Assembly: GCA_947501275.1 (NCBI GenBank)
Contig: CANMVD010000004.1
Location: 62,001-126,000, forward strand
DNA: 64,000 bases
DNA from: an uncultured Tateyamaria sp.
Lineage (GTDB): Bacteria; Pseudomonadota; Alphaproteobacteria; Rhodobacterales; Rhodobacteraceae
Reading direction: 5' to 3'
The notes below the pieces were generated by a model that had not been told where the DNA came from, did no database searches, and saw only the letters and a program-made list of their open reading frames with translations. Shown here one piece after another: positions 55,856 through 64,000 of the stretch (positions are counted from its first letter, which is position 1; each line of letters starts with the position of its first letter). Both the position numbers and the translations under genes were made by a program.

Positions 55856-58800
55856 GCTTTGGCCTTCTTCTTTGCAGCGATGACCTTTTCAGCCAGATCA
55901 CGGGCAATCGCAAAGGCACCCTTGATCTTGTCGGCATCTGCTTTCCAATCGCGGCGCACGACAATCTTGTTGTCTTTGACCTTCGCCATACCGCGCTGAT
56001 CCGCAATGAACTCAACCAGACCCTGAGGCGAGGCGAACTTGTCATTGTGGAACTGGATCGTTGCCCCCTTGGGTCCGCCGTCGAGCTTGGCAATACCCGC
56101 ACGTTTGCACATCGCCTTGATCCGTACGACCAACATCAGCGTGTTCACTTCGCGCGGCAATTTGCCAAAGCGGTCGATCAGCTCCGCCGCAAAGCCTTCC
56201 AGTTCAACTTTGGTGCTCAACCCACTGAGACGACGGTACAATCCCAGCCTGACATCCAGATCCGGCACATAGGTTTCGGGGATCAGGACAGGCACACCCA
56301 GATTGATCTGCGGCGCCCATTGCCCGTCCTCTTCGCTCAGACCTTCCATCTGGCCCGATTTGATCTTGGCAATCGCCTCTTCCAACATGGATTGATAGAG
56401 TTCAAAGCCCACATCACGCATCTGGCCGGATTGCTCTTCGCCCAGCAGATTGCCTGCACCACGTATGTCTAGGTCTTGCGAGGCGAGCGTGAACCCTGCC
56501 CCCAACGTGTCGAGGGACCCCAGAACGCGCAGCCTTTTCTCCGCGGTGGCAGTCAGTTTTGCCCGCGGTTTGGTGGTCAGATACGCATAGGCACGGGTCT
56601 TGGAGCGCCCCACGCGCCCGCGGATCTGGTAAAGCTGCGCCAAACCAAACATATCGGCGCGGTGTATAACCATCGTGTTGGCAGTCGGGATATCAAGCCC
56701 CGATTCCACAATCGTGGTGGCCAGAAGCACGTCATATTTGCCATCGTAAAACGCGTTCATGCGGTCATCCAGTTCACCCGCCGCCATCTGTCCGTGGGCG
56801 ACGACATATGACAGTTCGGGCAATTGATCCTTCAGGAACTCCTCAATCTCGGGCAGATCCGAGATGCGCGGAACCACATAAAAAGACTGCCCTCCGCGAT
56901 AATGTTCCCGCAACAACGCCTCGCGGATGGTCACGGTGTCGAATTCGGACACATATGTCCGGATCGCCAAACGATCGACAGGCGGTGTGCCGATAATCGA
57001 CAGATCGCGTACGCCCGTCAGCGACAATTGCAATGTCCTTGGAATTGGCGTGGCTGTCAGCGTAAGCACATGTACATCGCTGCGCATCTGCTTCAGGCGC
57101 TCCTTGTGCGTGACGCCGAATTTTTGCTCTTCATCAATTACAAGCAGCCCAAGGTTCTGGAAACGCACGCCTTTTGCCAGCAACGCATGGGTGCCAACAA
57201 CAATATCGGCCGTCCCGCGCGACATCATATTGCGTGTGTCATTGGCATCTTTGGCGGACACAAACCGGCTGAGTTGGCGCACTTCGATCGGAAATCCGCG
57301 AAAGCGCTCGGCAAAGCTCTTGTAATGCTGCCTTGCCAACAGCGTTGTTGGCGCGATGATCGCAACCTGCACGCCAGTCATGGCGGCCACAAAAGCCGCA
57401 CGCATTGCCACTTCGGTTTTGCCAAATCCGACATCCCCGCAGATCAACCGATCCATCGGCTGACCACTGGTCAGGTCATCCATGACCGCCGCAATGGCCG
57501 ACAATTGATCATCCGTCTCCTGATACGGGAACCGGGCCGAAAACGCGTCCCACATACCGGGCGGCGGTTCCAGAATGGGTGCCTTGCGCAGTGCCCGCTC
57601 GGCAGCGATGCGGATCAAACGCTCCGCCATCTCGCGAATGCGCTCTTTCAGCTTGGCCTTTTTGGATTGCCATGCCCCGCCGCCCAATTTGTCGAGCAGA
57701 CCTTCTTCGTGGCCGTATTTCGACAGCAGTTCGATGTTTTCAACGGGCAAATATAGCTTTGAGCGTTCTGCATATTCCAACAGCAGACACTCATGCGCCG
57801 CTCCGGCGGCTGTCACGACCTCCATCCCCTGATAGCGGCCAATCCCGTGATCCACATGCACCACCAGATCGCCCGGAGACAGCGATTGCGTTTCCGTAAG
57901 GAAATTCTCGGCGCGCCGTTTTTTCTTGGGTTGGCGGATCAGGCGATCGCCCAGCACATCCTGTTCAGAAATGACCGTCAGATCAGGCGCAACAAACCCA
58001 TGCTCCAGCGCCCAAACAGCCAGATGAAGCCCACGTTTGCCGATCCGGGTTGCGTCCGAGACCGGGATCGCTTCGGCCAGTCCCTCGTCCTCGATCAGTC
58101 CAGTCAACCGCTCGCGCGCGCCTTCAGAGTAGCTCGCGATCAGCACGGGGCCCTCATTCAGCCGCGCTTTAACATGGTCGGCCAATGCACCGAAAAGGCT
58201 GATACTTTCCTGCTGACGTTCCGGTGAAAAGTTGCGTCCGATACGACCACCTGCATCTGTGACCCCAAGTCCGGTTGCCTGTGGCAACGCTGCAAACTGC
58301 AAGACGCGGCGGGCAGCCACCGCCTCTTCCCAGGCGGCGTCGTCCAGATACAACCCCGCAGGTGGCGCAGGTTTGTAAACGCTGTCCATCCTGGAGCGGT
58401 TCTGCATCGCCAAACGGCGCGTTTCGTATTGATCCTCAATGCTTTCCCACCGCGCCAGTCGCGTTGGAGTCATTTGATCGTCTAGGGACACGGCTGCGTC
58501 AGGCAAGTAGTCAAACAGCGTTTCAAGACGGTCGTGAAAAAACGCCAGCCAATGCTCCGCGCCCTGATGCTTGCGGCCAGCACTCACGGCCTCATACAAA
58601 GGATCGTCCGTTCCTGCCGCGCCAAACTCCAGACGATAGTTTTGACGAAACCGCGTGACCGCAGCCTCATCCAGAATGACCTCGGAAACCGGGGCGAGCT
58701 CGACCACGTCCAGCTTTTCCGTGGTGCGTTGCGATGCGGCATCAAACCGGCGGGCCCCGTCCAGAACATCCCCGAACAGATCCAACCGCACAGGCCCCAG

Positions 58801-59304
58801 ATCTCCGGGGGGATAAATGTCAATGATACCGCCGCGCACAGCATAGTCGCCGGGCTCGGTTACGGTAGGGCTTTGCACAAACCCCATGCGCACAAGGAAC
58901 GCCCGCAGCCCAGCCTCGTCCAACCGCCCGCCAACTCGCGCCGAGAACGCCGCCTCGCGCAGCAAATCCCGGGCTGGCACACGTTGCGTTGCTGCATTGA
59001 GCGTGGTCAGCAACACAAAGCGGTCAGGCATCCCATGTGTCAGCGCCGCCAGCGTCGCCATACGCTGGGCCGAAATGTCGGCATTTGGCGACACACGATC
59101 ATAGGGCAAACAATCCCACCCCGGGAAGACCAGCACAGGCATGTCCGGTGCAAAAAAGCGCAACGCCGCCTGCATCGCTGCCAGCCGTTTGTCATCGCGC
59201 GCGACATGAATGACCGGGCCACGGCTGGCCACTTCATCCAGGATCAGACGGGCATCATAGCCCTCCGGCGCACCGGAGACGGTAATATGGGTGGGATCAG
59301 ACAT
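55852..59304 (-). CDS. mfd: Transcription-repair coupling factor
   Basis: Removes stalled RNA polymerase from lesions and recruits UvrA. 1150 residues with UvrB-like N-terminal modules (FPGWDCLPYDRVSPNADISAQR), the RNA polymerase-interacting domain (SPGDLVVHVDHGIGRYQGM region, about 475-545), RecG-like helicase motifs GDVGFGKTEVAMRAAF (Walker A), DEEQKFG (Walker B) and TATPIPRTLQLSL, then RGRVGRSKTRAYAYL, and the C-terminal TRCF domain. Complete by family length. Confidence 0.97.
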   Translation of the reverse strand: MSDPTHITVSGAPEGYDARLILDEVASRGPVIHVARDDKRLAAMQAALRFFAPDMPVLVFPGWDCLPYDRVSPNADISAQRMATLAALTHGMPDRFVLLTTLNAATQRVPARDLLREAAFSARVGGRLDEAGLRAFLVRMGFVQSPTVTEPGDYAVRGGIIDIYPPGDLGPVRLDLFGDVLDGARRFDAASQRTTEKLDVVELAPVSEVILDEAAVTRFRQNYRLEFGAAGTDDPLYEAVSAGRKHQGAEHWLAFFHDRLETLFDYLPDAAVSLDDQMTPTRLARWESIEDQYETRRLAMQNRSRMDSVYKPAPPAGLYLDDAAWEEAVAARRVLQFAALPQATGLGVTDAGGRIGRNFSPERQQESISLFGALADHVKARLNEGPVLIASYSEGARERLTGLIEDEGLAEAIPVSDATRIGKRGLHLAVWALEHGFVAPDLTVISEQDVLGDRLIRQPKKKRRAENFLTETQSLSPGDLVVHVDHGIGRYQGMEVVTAAGAAHECLLLEYAERSKLYLPVENIELLSKYGHEEGLLDKLGGGAWQSKKAKLKERIREMAERLIRIAAERALRKAPILEPPPGMWDAFSARFPYQETDDQLSAIAAVMDDLTSGQPMDRLICGDVGFGKTEVAMRAAFVAAMTGVQVAIIAPTTLLARQHYKSFAERFRGFPIEVRQLSRFVSAKDANDTRNMMSRGTADIVVGTHALLAKGVRFQNLGLLVIDEEQKFGVTHKERLKQMRSDVHVLTLTATPIPRTLQLSLTGVRDLSIIGTPPVDRLAIRTYVSEFDTVTIREALLREHYRGGQSFYVVPRISDLPEIEEFLKDQLPELSYVVAHGQMAAGELDDRMNAFYDGKYDVLLATTIVESGLDIPTANTMVIHRADMFGLAQLYQIRGRVGRSKTRAYAYLTTKPRAKLTATAEKRLRVLGSLDTLGAGFTLASQDLDIRGAGNLLGEEQSGQMRDVGFELYQSMLEEAIAKIKSGQMEGLSEEDGQWAPQINLGVPVLIPETYVPDLDVRLGLYRRLSGLSTKVELEGFAAELIDRFGKLPREVNTLMLVVRIKAMCKRAGIAKLDGGPKGATIQFHNDKFASPQGLVEFIADQRGMAKVKDNKIVVRRDWKADADKIKGAFAIARDLAEKVIAAKKKAKA

Positions 59305-59359
59305 CAGGTTGTGGCTTTGTGCAGACAGGGTGCTTCAATTGGGTCTTGGCGTCGCGCTG

Positions 59360-59887
59360 TCAACTGCCGAAGGGTCCGACGGCCATGTTTTGGTACATTC
59401 CCCACAGCGCGGTCACGAAAATCGCAACCATGCCGATGGCCTGCACCCACGTCCGGTGTCGCGACAGTCGACGCCACAGCACCTCTCCCGTTGCCTGTTC
59501 GGCTTGGATCAGGCGCGCGGTGGAGAGATTCAACGCACCTACACCTGCCATGGGAAACCCCAACAAAAACAGGGCTTGGGCAATCTCGACACCGTAAATG
59601 AACCCCAACAGCCCAAGGCCCGTCAGCACAAAACACGTAAACCCCAACAGCCAAAGGCCAGATACAGTGCTGATGAACAGCATCCTGTTGGTGTTGATGC
59701 GCACAAGGTCCTCAAGGTCTTCGGCCGCCTGCCCGCCATGACGTCTGGCGCGGCTCACCATGTCGAATGGAACGCCCAGCACCCAATGGCTGGCCGTTGA
59801 CCACACCACTGCCAGCGCAATCCAGAACCAAAGGTTCGAGAACGAGCGCATATCAATCAGCTCGAAAATCGTGGCGGTAAAGTCCAA
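59360..59887 (-). CDS. Integral membrane protein of unknown function
   Basis: Protein of 175 residues with four predicted helices (about 20-38, 74-96, 98-120 and 147-166) separated by basic loops (RARRHGG, RRLSRHRTW). No catalytic motif is visible. Lies 55 bases upstream of mfd on the same strand, so it may be co-transcribed. The family is not one I can name; a component-of-SufBCD or transporter label would be unsupported. Confidence 0.7.
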   Translation of the reverse strand: MDFTATIFELIDMRSFSNLWFWIALAVVWSTASHWVLGVPFDMVSRARRHGGQAAEDLEDLVRINTNRMLFISTVSGLWLLGFTCFVLTGLGLLGFIYGVEIAQALFLLGFPMAGVGALNLSTARLIQAEQATGEVLWRRLSRHRTWVQAIGMVAIFVTALWGMYQNMAVGPFGS

Positions 59888-60029
59888 ACTCTGCCCTCAA
59901 TTGATCCGCTGCGGGACCTTCCGGTTATGGTTTGAGCCTCTCATAACCTGCACACGCGGCGGTGCCTAGACTTGGCAAGCGCAAAAATCCATGGCACGGA
60001 TGCGGTGTAAACCAAACTGGACAGATCAG

Positions 60030-61031
60030 ATGCGCCCCACCCAAAGCTGTTTTCCCGCGACTCGCCTGCGTCGTACACGTCAAAGCGCCGCGGTGCGCGC
60101 CATGGTGCGCCAGAACACACTGAGCGTCGATGACTTTATCTGGCCTGTCTTTGTGCGTTCGGGCGAAGGGGTCGAAGAGCCCATCGCGTCGATGCCGGGT
60201 GTCATGCGGCGGTCCGTTGACAGGATTGTCGACGTCGCGCGCGAGGCCGCAGATCTTGGTATTCCTGCGATTTGCATATTTCCCTACACAGGCCTTGAGG
60301 AACGGACGGAAGACTGTGCCGGGGCCTGGGATCCAGACAACCACGCCAACCGCGCCATCCGCGCGATCAAAGCGGCAGTCCCTGAACTCGCGATCATGAC
60401 CGATGTGGCGCTGGATACATACAACATCAACGGACATGATGGATTTGTCGAAAACGGAGAGATCGTGAATGATCGCACGGTCGACGCGCTGGTCAAAATG
60501 GCCCTGTCTCAGGCTGAGGCAGGGGCGGATATCATAGGCCCTTCAGACATGATGGACGGCAGGATCGGCGCAATCCGGTCCGCGTTGGAGGCGCAAGGGC
60601 ACCAGAATGTCATGATCCTGAGCTATGCCGCCAAATATGCCAGCGCGTTTTACGGGCCTTTCCGCGATGCAGTTGGCGCGTCAGGTGCGCTGACGGGCGA
60701 CAAGAAAACCTATCAGATGGATCCGGGCAATTCTGACGAAGCGATGCGCCTGATCGAGCGAGATCTGACAGAGGGCGCTGATATGGTCATGGTCAAACCT
60801 GGCCTGCCCTACCTCGATATCTGCCGACGCGTCAAAGACAGCTTTGGCGCACCCACTTTTGCCTATCAGGTGTCCGGCGAATACGCGATGATCAAAGCGG
60901 CCAGCGAAAACGGGTGGGTCGACCATGACCGGGTAATGATGGAAAGCCTGATGGCTTTCAAACGCGCCGGATGTGACGGGATACTGACCTATTTCGCGCC
61001 GGATGCCGCAAGACTGCTGGCAAAGGGCTGA
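60030..61031 (+). CDS. hemB: Delta-aminolevulinic acid dehydratase (porphobilinogen synthase)
   Basis: Joins two ALA molecules into porphobilinogen for haem, bacteriochlorophyll and cobalamin. 333 residues with the Schiff-base lysines in LSYAAKYASAFYG and VMVKPGLPYLD. The metal-site segment reads DVALDTYNINGHDGF: aspartates replace the Zn-binding cysteines, so this is the Mg-type or metal-independent form, as in other alphaproteobacteria. The ATG at 60030 fits the family (RRTRQSAAVRAMVRQ). Stop overlaps the GFA-gene start (TGATG). Confidence 0.95.
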   Translation: MRPTQSCFPATRLRRTRQSAAVRAMVRQNTLSVDDFIWPVFVRSGEGVEEPIASMPGVMRRSVDRIVDVAREAADLGIPAICIFPYTGLEERTEDCAGAWDPDNHANRAIRAIKAAVPELAIMTDVALDTYNINGHDGFVENGEIVNDRTVDALVKMALSQAEAGADIIGPSDMMDGRIGAIRSALEAQGHQNVMILSYAAKYASAFYGPFRDAVGASGALTGDKKTYQMDPGNSDEAMRLIERDLTEGADMVMVKPGLPYLDICRRVKDSFGAPTFAYQVSGEYAMIKAASENGWVDHDRVMMESLMAFKRAGCDGILTYFAPDAARLLAKG

Positions 61032-61417
61032 TGCACTACACCGGCAGTTGTCATTGCGGATTCGTTCAGTTCACCTTTGAGGCTGAATTGGATCATCAAC
61101 GCATATGCAATTGCAGTGTCTGCCAAAAACGTGGCGCTGTGATTGCGCGCATCCCGGATGATGCTCTTGGCATCAATAGGCCACTGTCGGAACTTTCAAT
61201 TTATGAGTGGGGCTCGCATACAGCCAAGGACTACTTCTGCCCCCACTGCGGCATTCTCCCCTTTCGCCGACCAAGCGCGCCGACCAAGGCGGAACGGGCC
61301 GAAGGGGTACCTGAGTTTGACGGTTGGGCTGTCAATTTGCGTTGTGTGAGCGGCTTTGACAGCATGGATCTCCCCACCAAGCACATTCATGGCAAGGCCA
61401 TCATCCACGATACGTAG
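61031..61417 (+). CDS. GFA (glutathione-dependent formaldehyde-activating) family protein
   Basis: Zinc-binding protein of 128 residues. The CENP-V/GFA fold is shown by SCHCG (Cys7, Cys9), CNCSVCQKRG (Cys27, Cys29, Cys32) and YFCPHCGILPF (the pair after residue 65), which bind one structural and one catalytic zinc. Family members include S-(hydroxymethyl)glutathione synthase, though most have unproven activity. Translationally coupled to hemB. Confidence 0.87.
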   Translation: MHYTGSCHCGFVQFTFEAELDHQRICNCSVCQKRGAVIARIPDDALGINRPLSELSIYEWGSHTAKDYFCPHCGILPFRRPSAPTKAERAEGVPEFDGWAVNLRCVSGFDSMDLPTKHIHGKAIIHDT

Positions 61418-61448
61418 GCATACGCCCGCGCATTTGGGGCCGAAACGC

Positions 61449-61477
61449 GTGACAGGCACAACGGATCGGCGTATACT
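61449..61477 (+). promoter_or_regulatory. Promoter of the SYLF lipoprotein gene
   Basis: -35 GTGACA (61449-61454), 17-base spacer, -10 TATACT (61472-61477); each hexamer has one mismatch to the sigma-70 consensus. Predicted 5' leader of about 50 bases. Confidence 0.65.
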
Positions 61478-61533
61478 TGCCATCAAGTGCGGGCTAACCG
61501 CGCACATGAAACGAGCAACACAGGCGGTTCAAA

Positions 61534-62100
61534 ATGAAGAAAACGACTATGTCGCGGCGCGGCTTCGCTGCGGGCGCGCTTGCCAGTACAGGCGTTCTGG
61601 CAGCGTGTGGCAACGGCATTGGCAGCCGGGGCGGAACTTTGATTGACGCGCGCGTCGACGCGACGCTTCAGGAAATGTATCGCAGCTACCCCAACACGGC
61701 GCAGTTGGCACAAAAAGCAAATGGCTTGCTGGTAATGCCTTTGGTGACCGAGGCCGGGCTAGGCTTTGGTGGCGCCTATGGGCGCGGCGCTTTGCGCGTA
61801 AACGACGCCACAGTGGATTACTACTCTGTTGTAAAAGGGTCCGGCGGCTTTCAGATCGGAGCACAGCAATTCGCGCACGTGCTGTTTTTCATGACGCAAG
61901 ATGCGTTGACCGATTTCCGGCGTTCTCCAGGTTGGGCCGCTGGCGCCGATCTCGAATATGTCGTTTCGGATCAAGGCGATAGCGTTGCAGCAGACACCAC
62001 AACTGCGCTCTCTCCTGTATTGGCAGCAGTGTTTGCGCGTGCAGGATTGCGCATTGGCGCGACGCTTGAAGGTACCAAGTACACGCGCATCATCCCCTAA
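61534..62100 (+). CDS. Lipoprotein with SYLF (Ysc84-like lipid-binding) domain
   Basis: Protein of 188 residues. The N-terminus combines a twin-arginine-like stretch (MSRRGFAAGALAS) with a lipobox LAAC, so export and lipidation are expected. The SYLF/Ysc84 domain covers about residues 60-185 (ANGLLVMPLVTEAGLGFGGAYGRGAL, YYSVVKGSGGFQIGAQQFAHVLFFMTQDAL, VSPVLAAVFARAGLRIGATLEGTKYTRI). In eukaryotes this domain binds phosphoinositides; the bacterial role is unclear. Has a near-consensus promoter and is convergent with the PAS protein. Confidence 0.87.
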   Translation: MKKTTMSRRGFAAGALASTGVLAACGNGIGSRGGTLIDARVDATLQEMYRSYPNTAQLAQKANGLLVMPLVTEAGLGFGGAYGRGALRVNDATVDYYSVVKGSGGFQIGAQQFAHVLFFMTQDALTDFRRSPGWAAGADLEYVVSDQGDSVAADTTTALSPVLAAVFARAGLRIGATLEGTKYTRIIP

Positions 62101-62114
62101 AGGCGACCCCTTGG

Positions 62115-63359
62115 TCAGGCCGCATCGCTGGCCTGGCCAACCGACGGCAGCTTTTCGGCACTTTGCAAACCTTCGACACTGTCCGTGATCCCGCGCACGG
62201 CGTTTTCAATACGTGCCATCATTTCGGAAAGCTGACGTTCGACGTTGTGCAACCGGTCAATGATTTCGTCCAGCCCCTCGGTGTCGCCTGTCGTTTTGGA
62301 ACGTTCGATCTTGCACATCGTGCGCGTCATCTCGAGACCGAACACCATACGCCGCATATCCTTGCAAACGCGGTCGAAATATGCCGCGCGATTTGACACG
62401 TCTTTCACCGCAAGCAGGGATTTGTCCATGTAGTAGTCGGCAAGCCGCGACAGCGACAGCAAATCGGTGGCCTTTTTCTCAGATCGCATTCCGGTATCAT
62501 GGCGCAAACTGTCGGCTGCCTCCGCAATCAGGCTTGTGGTCGCTGTCAGAAATTTTGCGTCCCTGACAGGTGCCACACCGGTTGTTGCCGCTTTGACGAA
62601 GTCCCGCAATGAAGTGGCAAAGTTGTCTGACATTGTCTGGTGATTGGCAGAAATCACACCGATCGGACCATCACGACCCTCCAGACGCATGGCTTGCAGG
62701 CGCATGTTATACGGAATCTGATTGGTCGCCCGTATCAGTGTCTCAATCTTTTTGCCCTCTGCCTCGATTGTCTCGACAGCGCTTTGGATGTTTGACAGGG
62801 CCTCCAGTCGACGCAGACGCGGGCGTTTGAGGATCTGGCCATGTGCCAGCGTTTCACGCTCTAATGCGTCAGCCATGAAGGCTGCATAATCTACAAACCC
62901 TAGCGCACAGATCTCGTGCTCCAACGCGGCCACGCTCTCCTTGGGATTCAGATTTTCGCTCACTTCACGCTCTCGGATACGATCATAAGCTTTTTTTATG
63001 TCGTTCACCTGTGGCGATGTCGGCATTAGACGCACGGACACGAACCCATTCTCGAAGGGCATGATGACCGCAAATAGCGTATAGCTCCCTTCAGTCTTGG
63101 TTCGGTTCGTTACATAAGCGCCAACCGGGTTACCGGACTGAATGGTGTCCCAAATCAACTGAAACACAGCGCGCGGCATATTTGGGTGGCGTACGATCTT
63201 GTGAGGCGCACCAATCAATTCTGCCCATTCAAAACCTGAAATGCGTTTGAACACATCATTGGCAGAGACAATGACACCACGATCGTCAGTGCGCGAAAAC
63301 AGCACATCGCTGGCGTTGAGGGTGTCGATTTCGGGCGCATTGATGAGGGTGGTTGGCAT
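62115..63359 (-). CDS. Soluble Aer-type PAS protein
   Basis: Protein of 414 residues. An N-terminal PAS domain (about 20-115) closely follows the FAD-binding PAS of the aerotaxis receptor Aer: ANDVFKRISGFEWAELIGAPHKIVRHPNMPRAVFQLIW, with Arg57 and His58 at the same numbers as the E. coli Aer FAD residues (Asp60 is Asn60 here). The rest is helical and coiled-coil-like (NVERQLSEMMARIENAV) but has no transmembrane helix, HAMP or MCP signalling hairpin. No chemotaxis gene is nearby. Start MPTTLINAPEID at 63359; upstream frame lacks a ribosome site. A cytoplasmic redox sensor is inferred. Confidence 0.78.
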   Translation of the reverse strand: MPTTLINAPEIDTLNASDVLFSRTDDRGVIVSANDVFKRISGFEWAELIGAPHKIVRHPNMPRAVFQLIWDTIQSGNPVGAYVTNRTKTEGSYTLFAVIMPFENGFVSVRLMPTSPQVNDIKKAYDRIREREVSENLNPKESVAALEHEICALGFVDYAAFMADALERETLAHGQILKRPRLRRLEALSNIQSAVETIEAEGKKIETLIRATNQIPYNMRLQAMRLEGRDGPIGVISANHQTMSDNFATSLRDFVKAATTGVAPVRDAKFLTATTSLIAEAADSLRHDTGMRSEKKATDLLSLSRLADYYMDKSLLAVKDVSNRAAYFDRVCKDMRRMVFGLEMTRTMCKIERSKTTGDTEGLDEIIDRLHNVERQLSEMMARIENAVRGITDSVEGLQSAEKLPSVGQASDAA

Positions 63360-63668
63360 GAGTTCCACATGGCAGTTGCTGAAGTCGCACTTTCGCAGGA
63401 CCACATTACCAAACCCTGAATTTTGACTGCAGAACAACCCTTTTGCGATCTGCAGAAAACTGGCACTCAAAGCCCCATTCCCTCTGGCTGGCGCAACGAA
63501 CCACCCGGTGCTGCATTGGTTCAAATGGACAAGTGTGGACCACAAGACCTGTCAGATTGCCCCAACTTTCACCCCACTTTTCGACGCCCGGCGACTTGCG
63601 CTCAACCAAGCCTCTGCCTAACAGTCTTGCTCCAAGGATACTCAGCAGGACAAGACGGGCGCGGGCAA
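63360..63668. other. 309-base gap between the PAS protein and penicillin-acylase genes
   Basis: Divergent promoter region. The minus frame stays open to 63545 but with poor similarity to known families. No strong palindrome, terminator or consensus promoter was seen. Confidence 0.6.
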
Positions 63669-64000
63669 ATGGCACAGGTGTTTCAATGGCTGGTGCGGGC
63701 GACGGCAGCATTGATTGTGCTGGCGGTTTTGGCTGTTGGGCTTGTTTACTATCTCGCCTCGCGGTCCCTGCCCGACTACAACTCAATTGTCCGCGTGCCT
63801 GCGATTTCCGCCCCTGTTGAAATTGTCCGGGACAATGCGAACGTACCGCATATCTTCGGTGCAACAGACACGGACGTTTTTCAGGCGCTTGGATTTGCAC
63901 ATGCGCAAGACCGTTTGTGGCAAATGATGATGCTGCGGCGCACGGCGCAAGGGCGCCTGTCAGAGATTTTTGGCACAGCCACCGTGGATGTGGACAGTCA
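63669..64000 (+). CDS. Penicillin acylase (Ntn hydrolase) family protein, 5' part
   Basis: The first 110 residues of an N-terminal nucleophile amidase precursor. An N-terminal hydrophobic helix (about 10-31) anchors or exports it, then the A-chain signature VEIVRDNANVPHIFGATDTDVFQALGFAHAQDRLWQMMMLRRTAQGRLSEIFG. The nucleophile Ser after the spacer peptide lies beyond the window edge. Family members cleave acyl-amides, including beta-lactams and acyl-homoserine lactones; which applies cannot be told. Confidence 0.85.
   Translation, partial: MAQVFQWLVRATAALIVLAVLAVGLVYYLASRSLPDYNSIVRVPAISAPVEIVRDNANVPHIFGATDTDVFQALGFAHAQDRLWQMMMLRRTAQGRLSEIFGTATVDVDS

Overview
The window is a typical chromosomal stretch of an alphaproteobacterium of the order Rhodobacterales, most likely the Roseobacter group. 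The evidence is a zwf-pgl-pgi Entner-Doudoroff operon, an isc/suf locus with an IscR that lacks the three classical cluster cysteines, a cckA homologue with a CtrA-type box, GTTC-N7-GTTC SOS control of recA, two VPLPA-CTERM surface proteins, a DUF4445/RamA-like corrinoid reactivator and many small gene families common in roseobacters. The genus cannot be fixed from the sequence. Gene density is high, with frequent ATGA/TAATG overlaps. I see no insertion sequence, prophage, CRISPR array, toxin-antitoxin pair or integrase. There are 53 protein genes (two cut by the window edges, one doubtful), one tRNA and one candidate small RNA.

Layout. 1-4.1 kb: start of the iscR-cysteine desulfurase (suf) operon facing left, with a palindromic iron box; a divergent alpha/beta hydrolase and small partner; a class-3 lipase with a small exported protein. 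4.2-9.4 kb: icd, two tandem VPLPA-CTERM paralogues each with its own terminator, and typA. 9.4-20.6 kb: alaS, recA with SOS box, a sulfotransferase-like gene, cckA, rsmB-like and guaB, then an agmatinase-family gene. 20.8-30.8 kb: RamA-like reactivator, a SAM methyltransferase, tRNA-Gly(CCC), nrtS plus an atypical sulfatase, a membrane histidine kinase, an acyl-CoA synthetase and an animal-type haem peroxidase. 31-34.7 kb: zwf-pgl-pgi under a perfect palindrome. 34.8-43.1 kb: orphan radical SAM enzyme, gyrA and a sulfotransferase, with M32 carboxypeptidase, ctaA and a TrmJ-type methyltransferase facing left. 43.2-51.6 kb: atypical ThiE-like protein, HupE-like/DUF4198 divergent pair, psuK-psuG, DUF502, candidate sRNA, orphan peptide-binding protein and MIP channel. 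51.6-64 kb: XRE-cupin regulator divergent from an acyl-CoA ligase-FrnE pair, Bcr/CflA exporter, mfd, hemB-GFA, SYLF lipoprotein, a soluble Aer-type PAS protein and the start of a penicillin-acylase family gene.

How it fits together. Most genes are housekeeping: translation (alaS, typA, rsmB, trmJ, tRNA), DNA maintenance (recA, gyrA, mfd), nucleotide and pseudouridine salvage (guaB, psuKG), central carbon (icd, zwf-pgl-pgi), haem and haem A (hemB, ctaA), and Fe-S assembly. The regulatory DNA is unusually readable: iron box, SOS box, CtrA box, a zwf operator and an exporter palindrome. No single undescribed defence or biosynthetic system is evident. The best leads are the HupE/DUF4198 head-to-head pair, the soluble Aer-PAS protein, the orphan radical SAM enzyme, the sulfatase with a changed formylglycine motif and the candidate sRNA at 48.6-48.8 kb.
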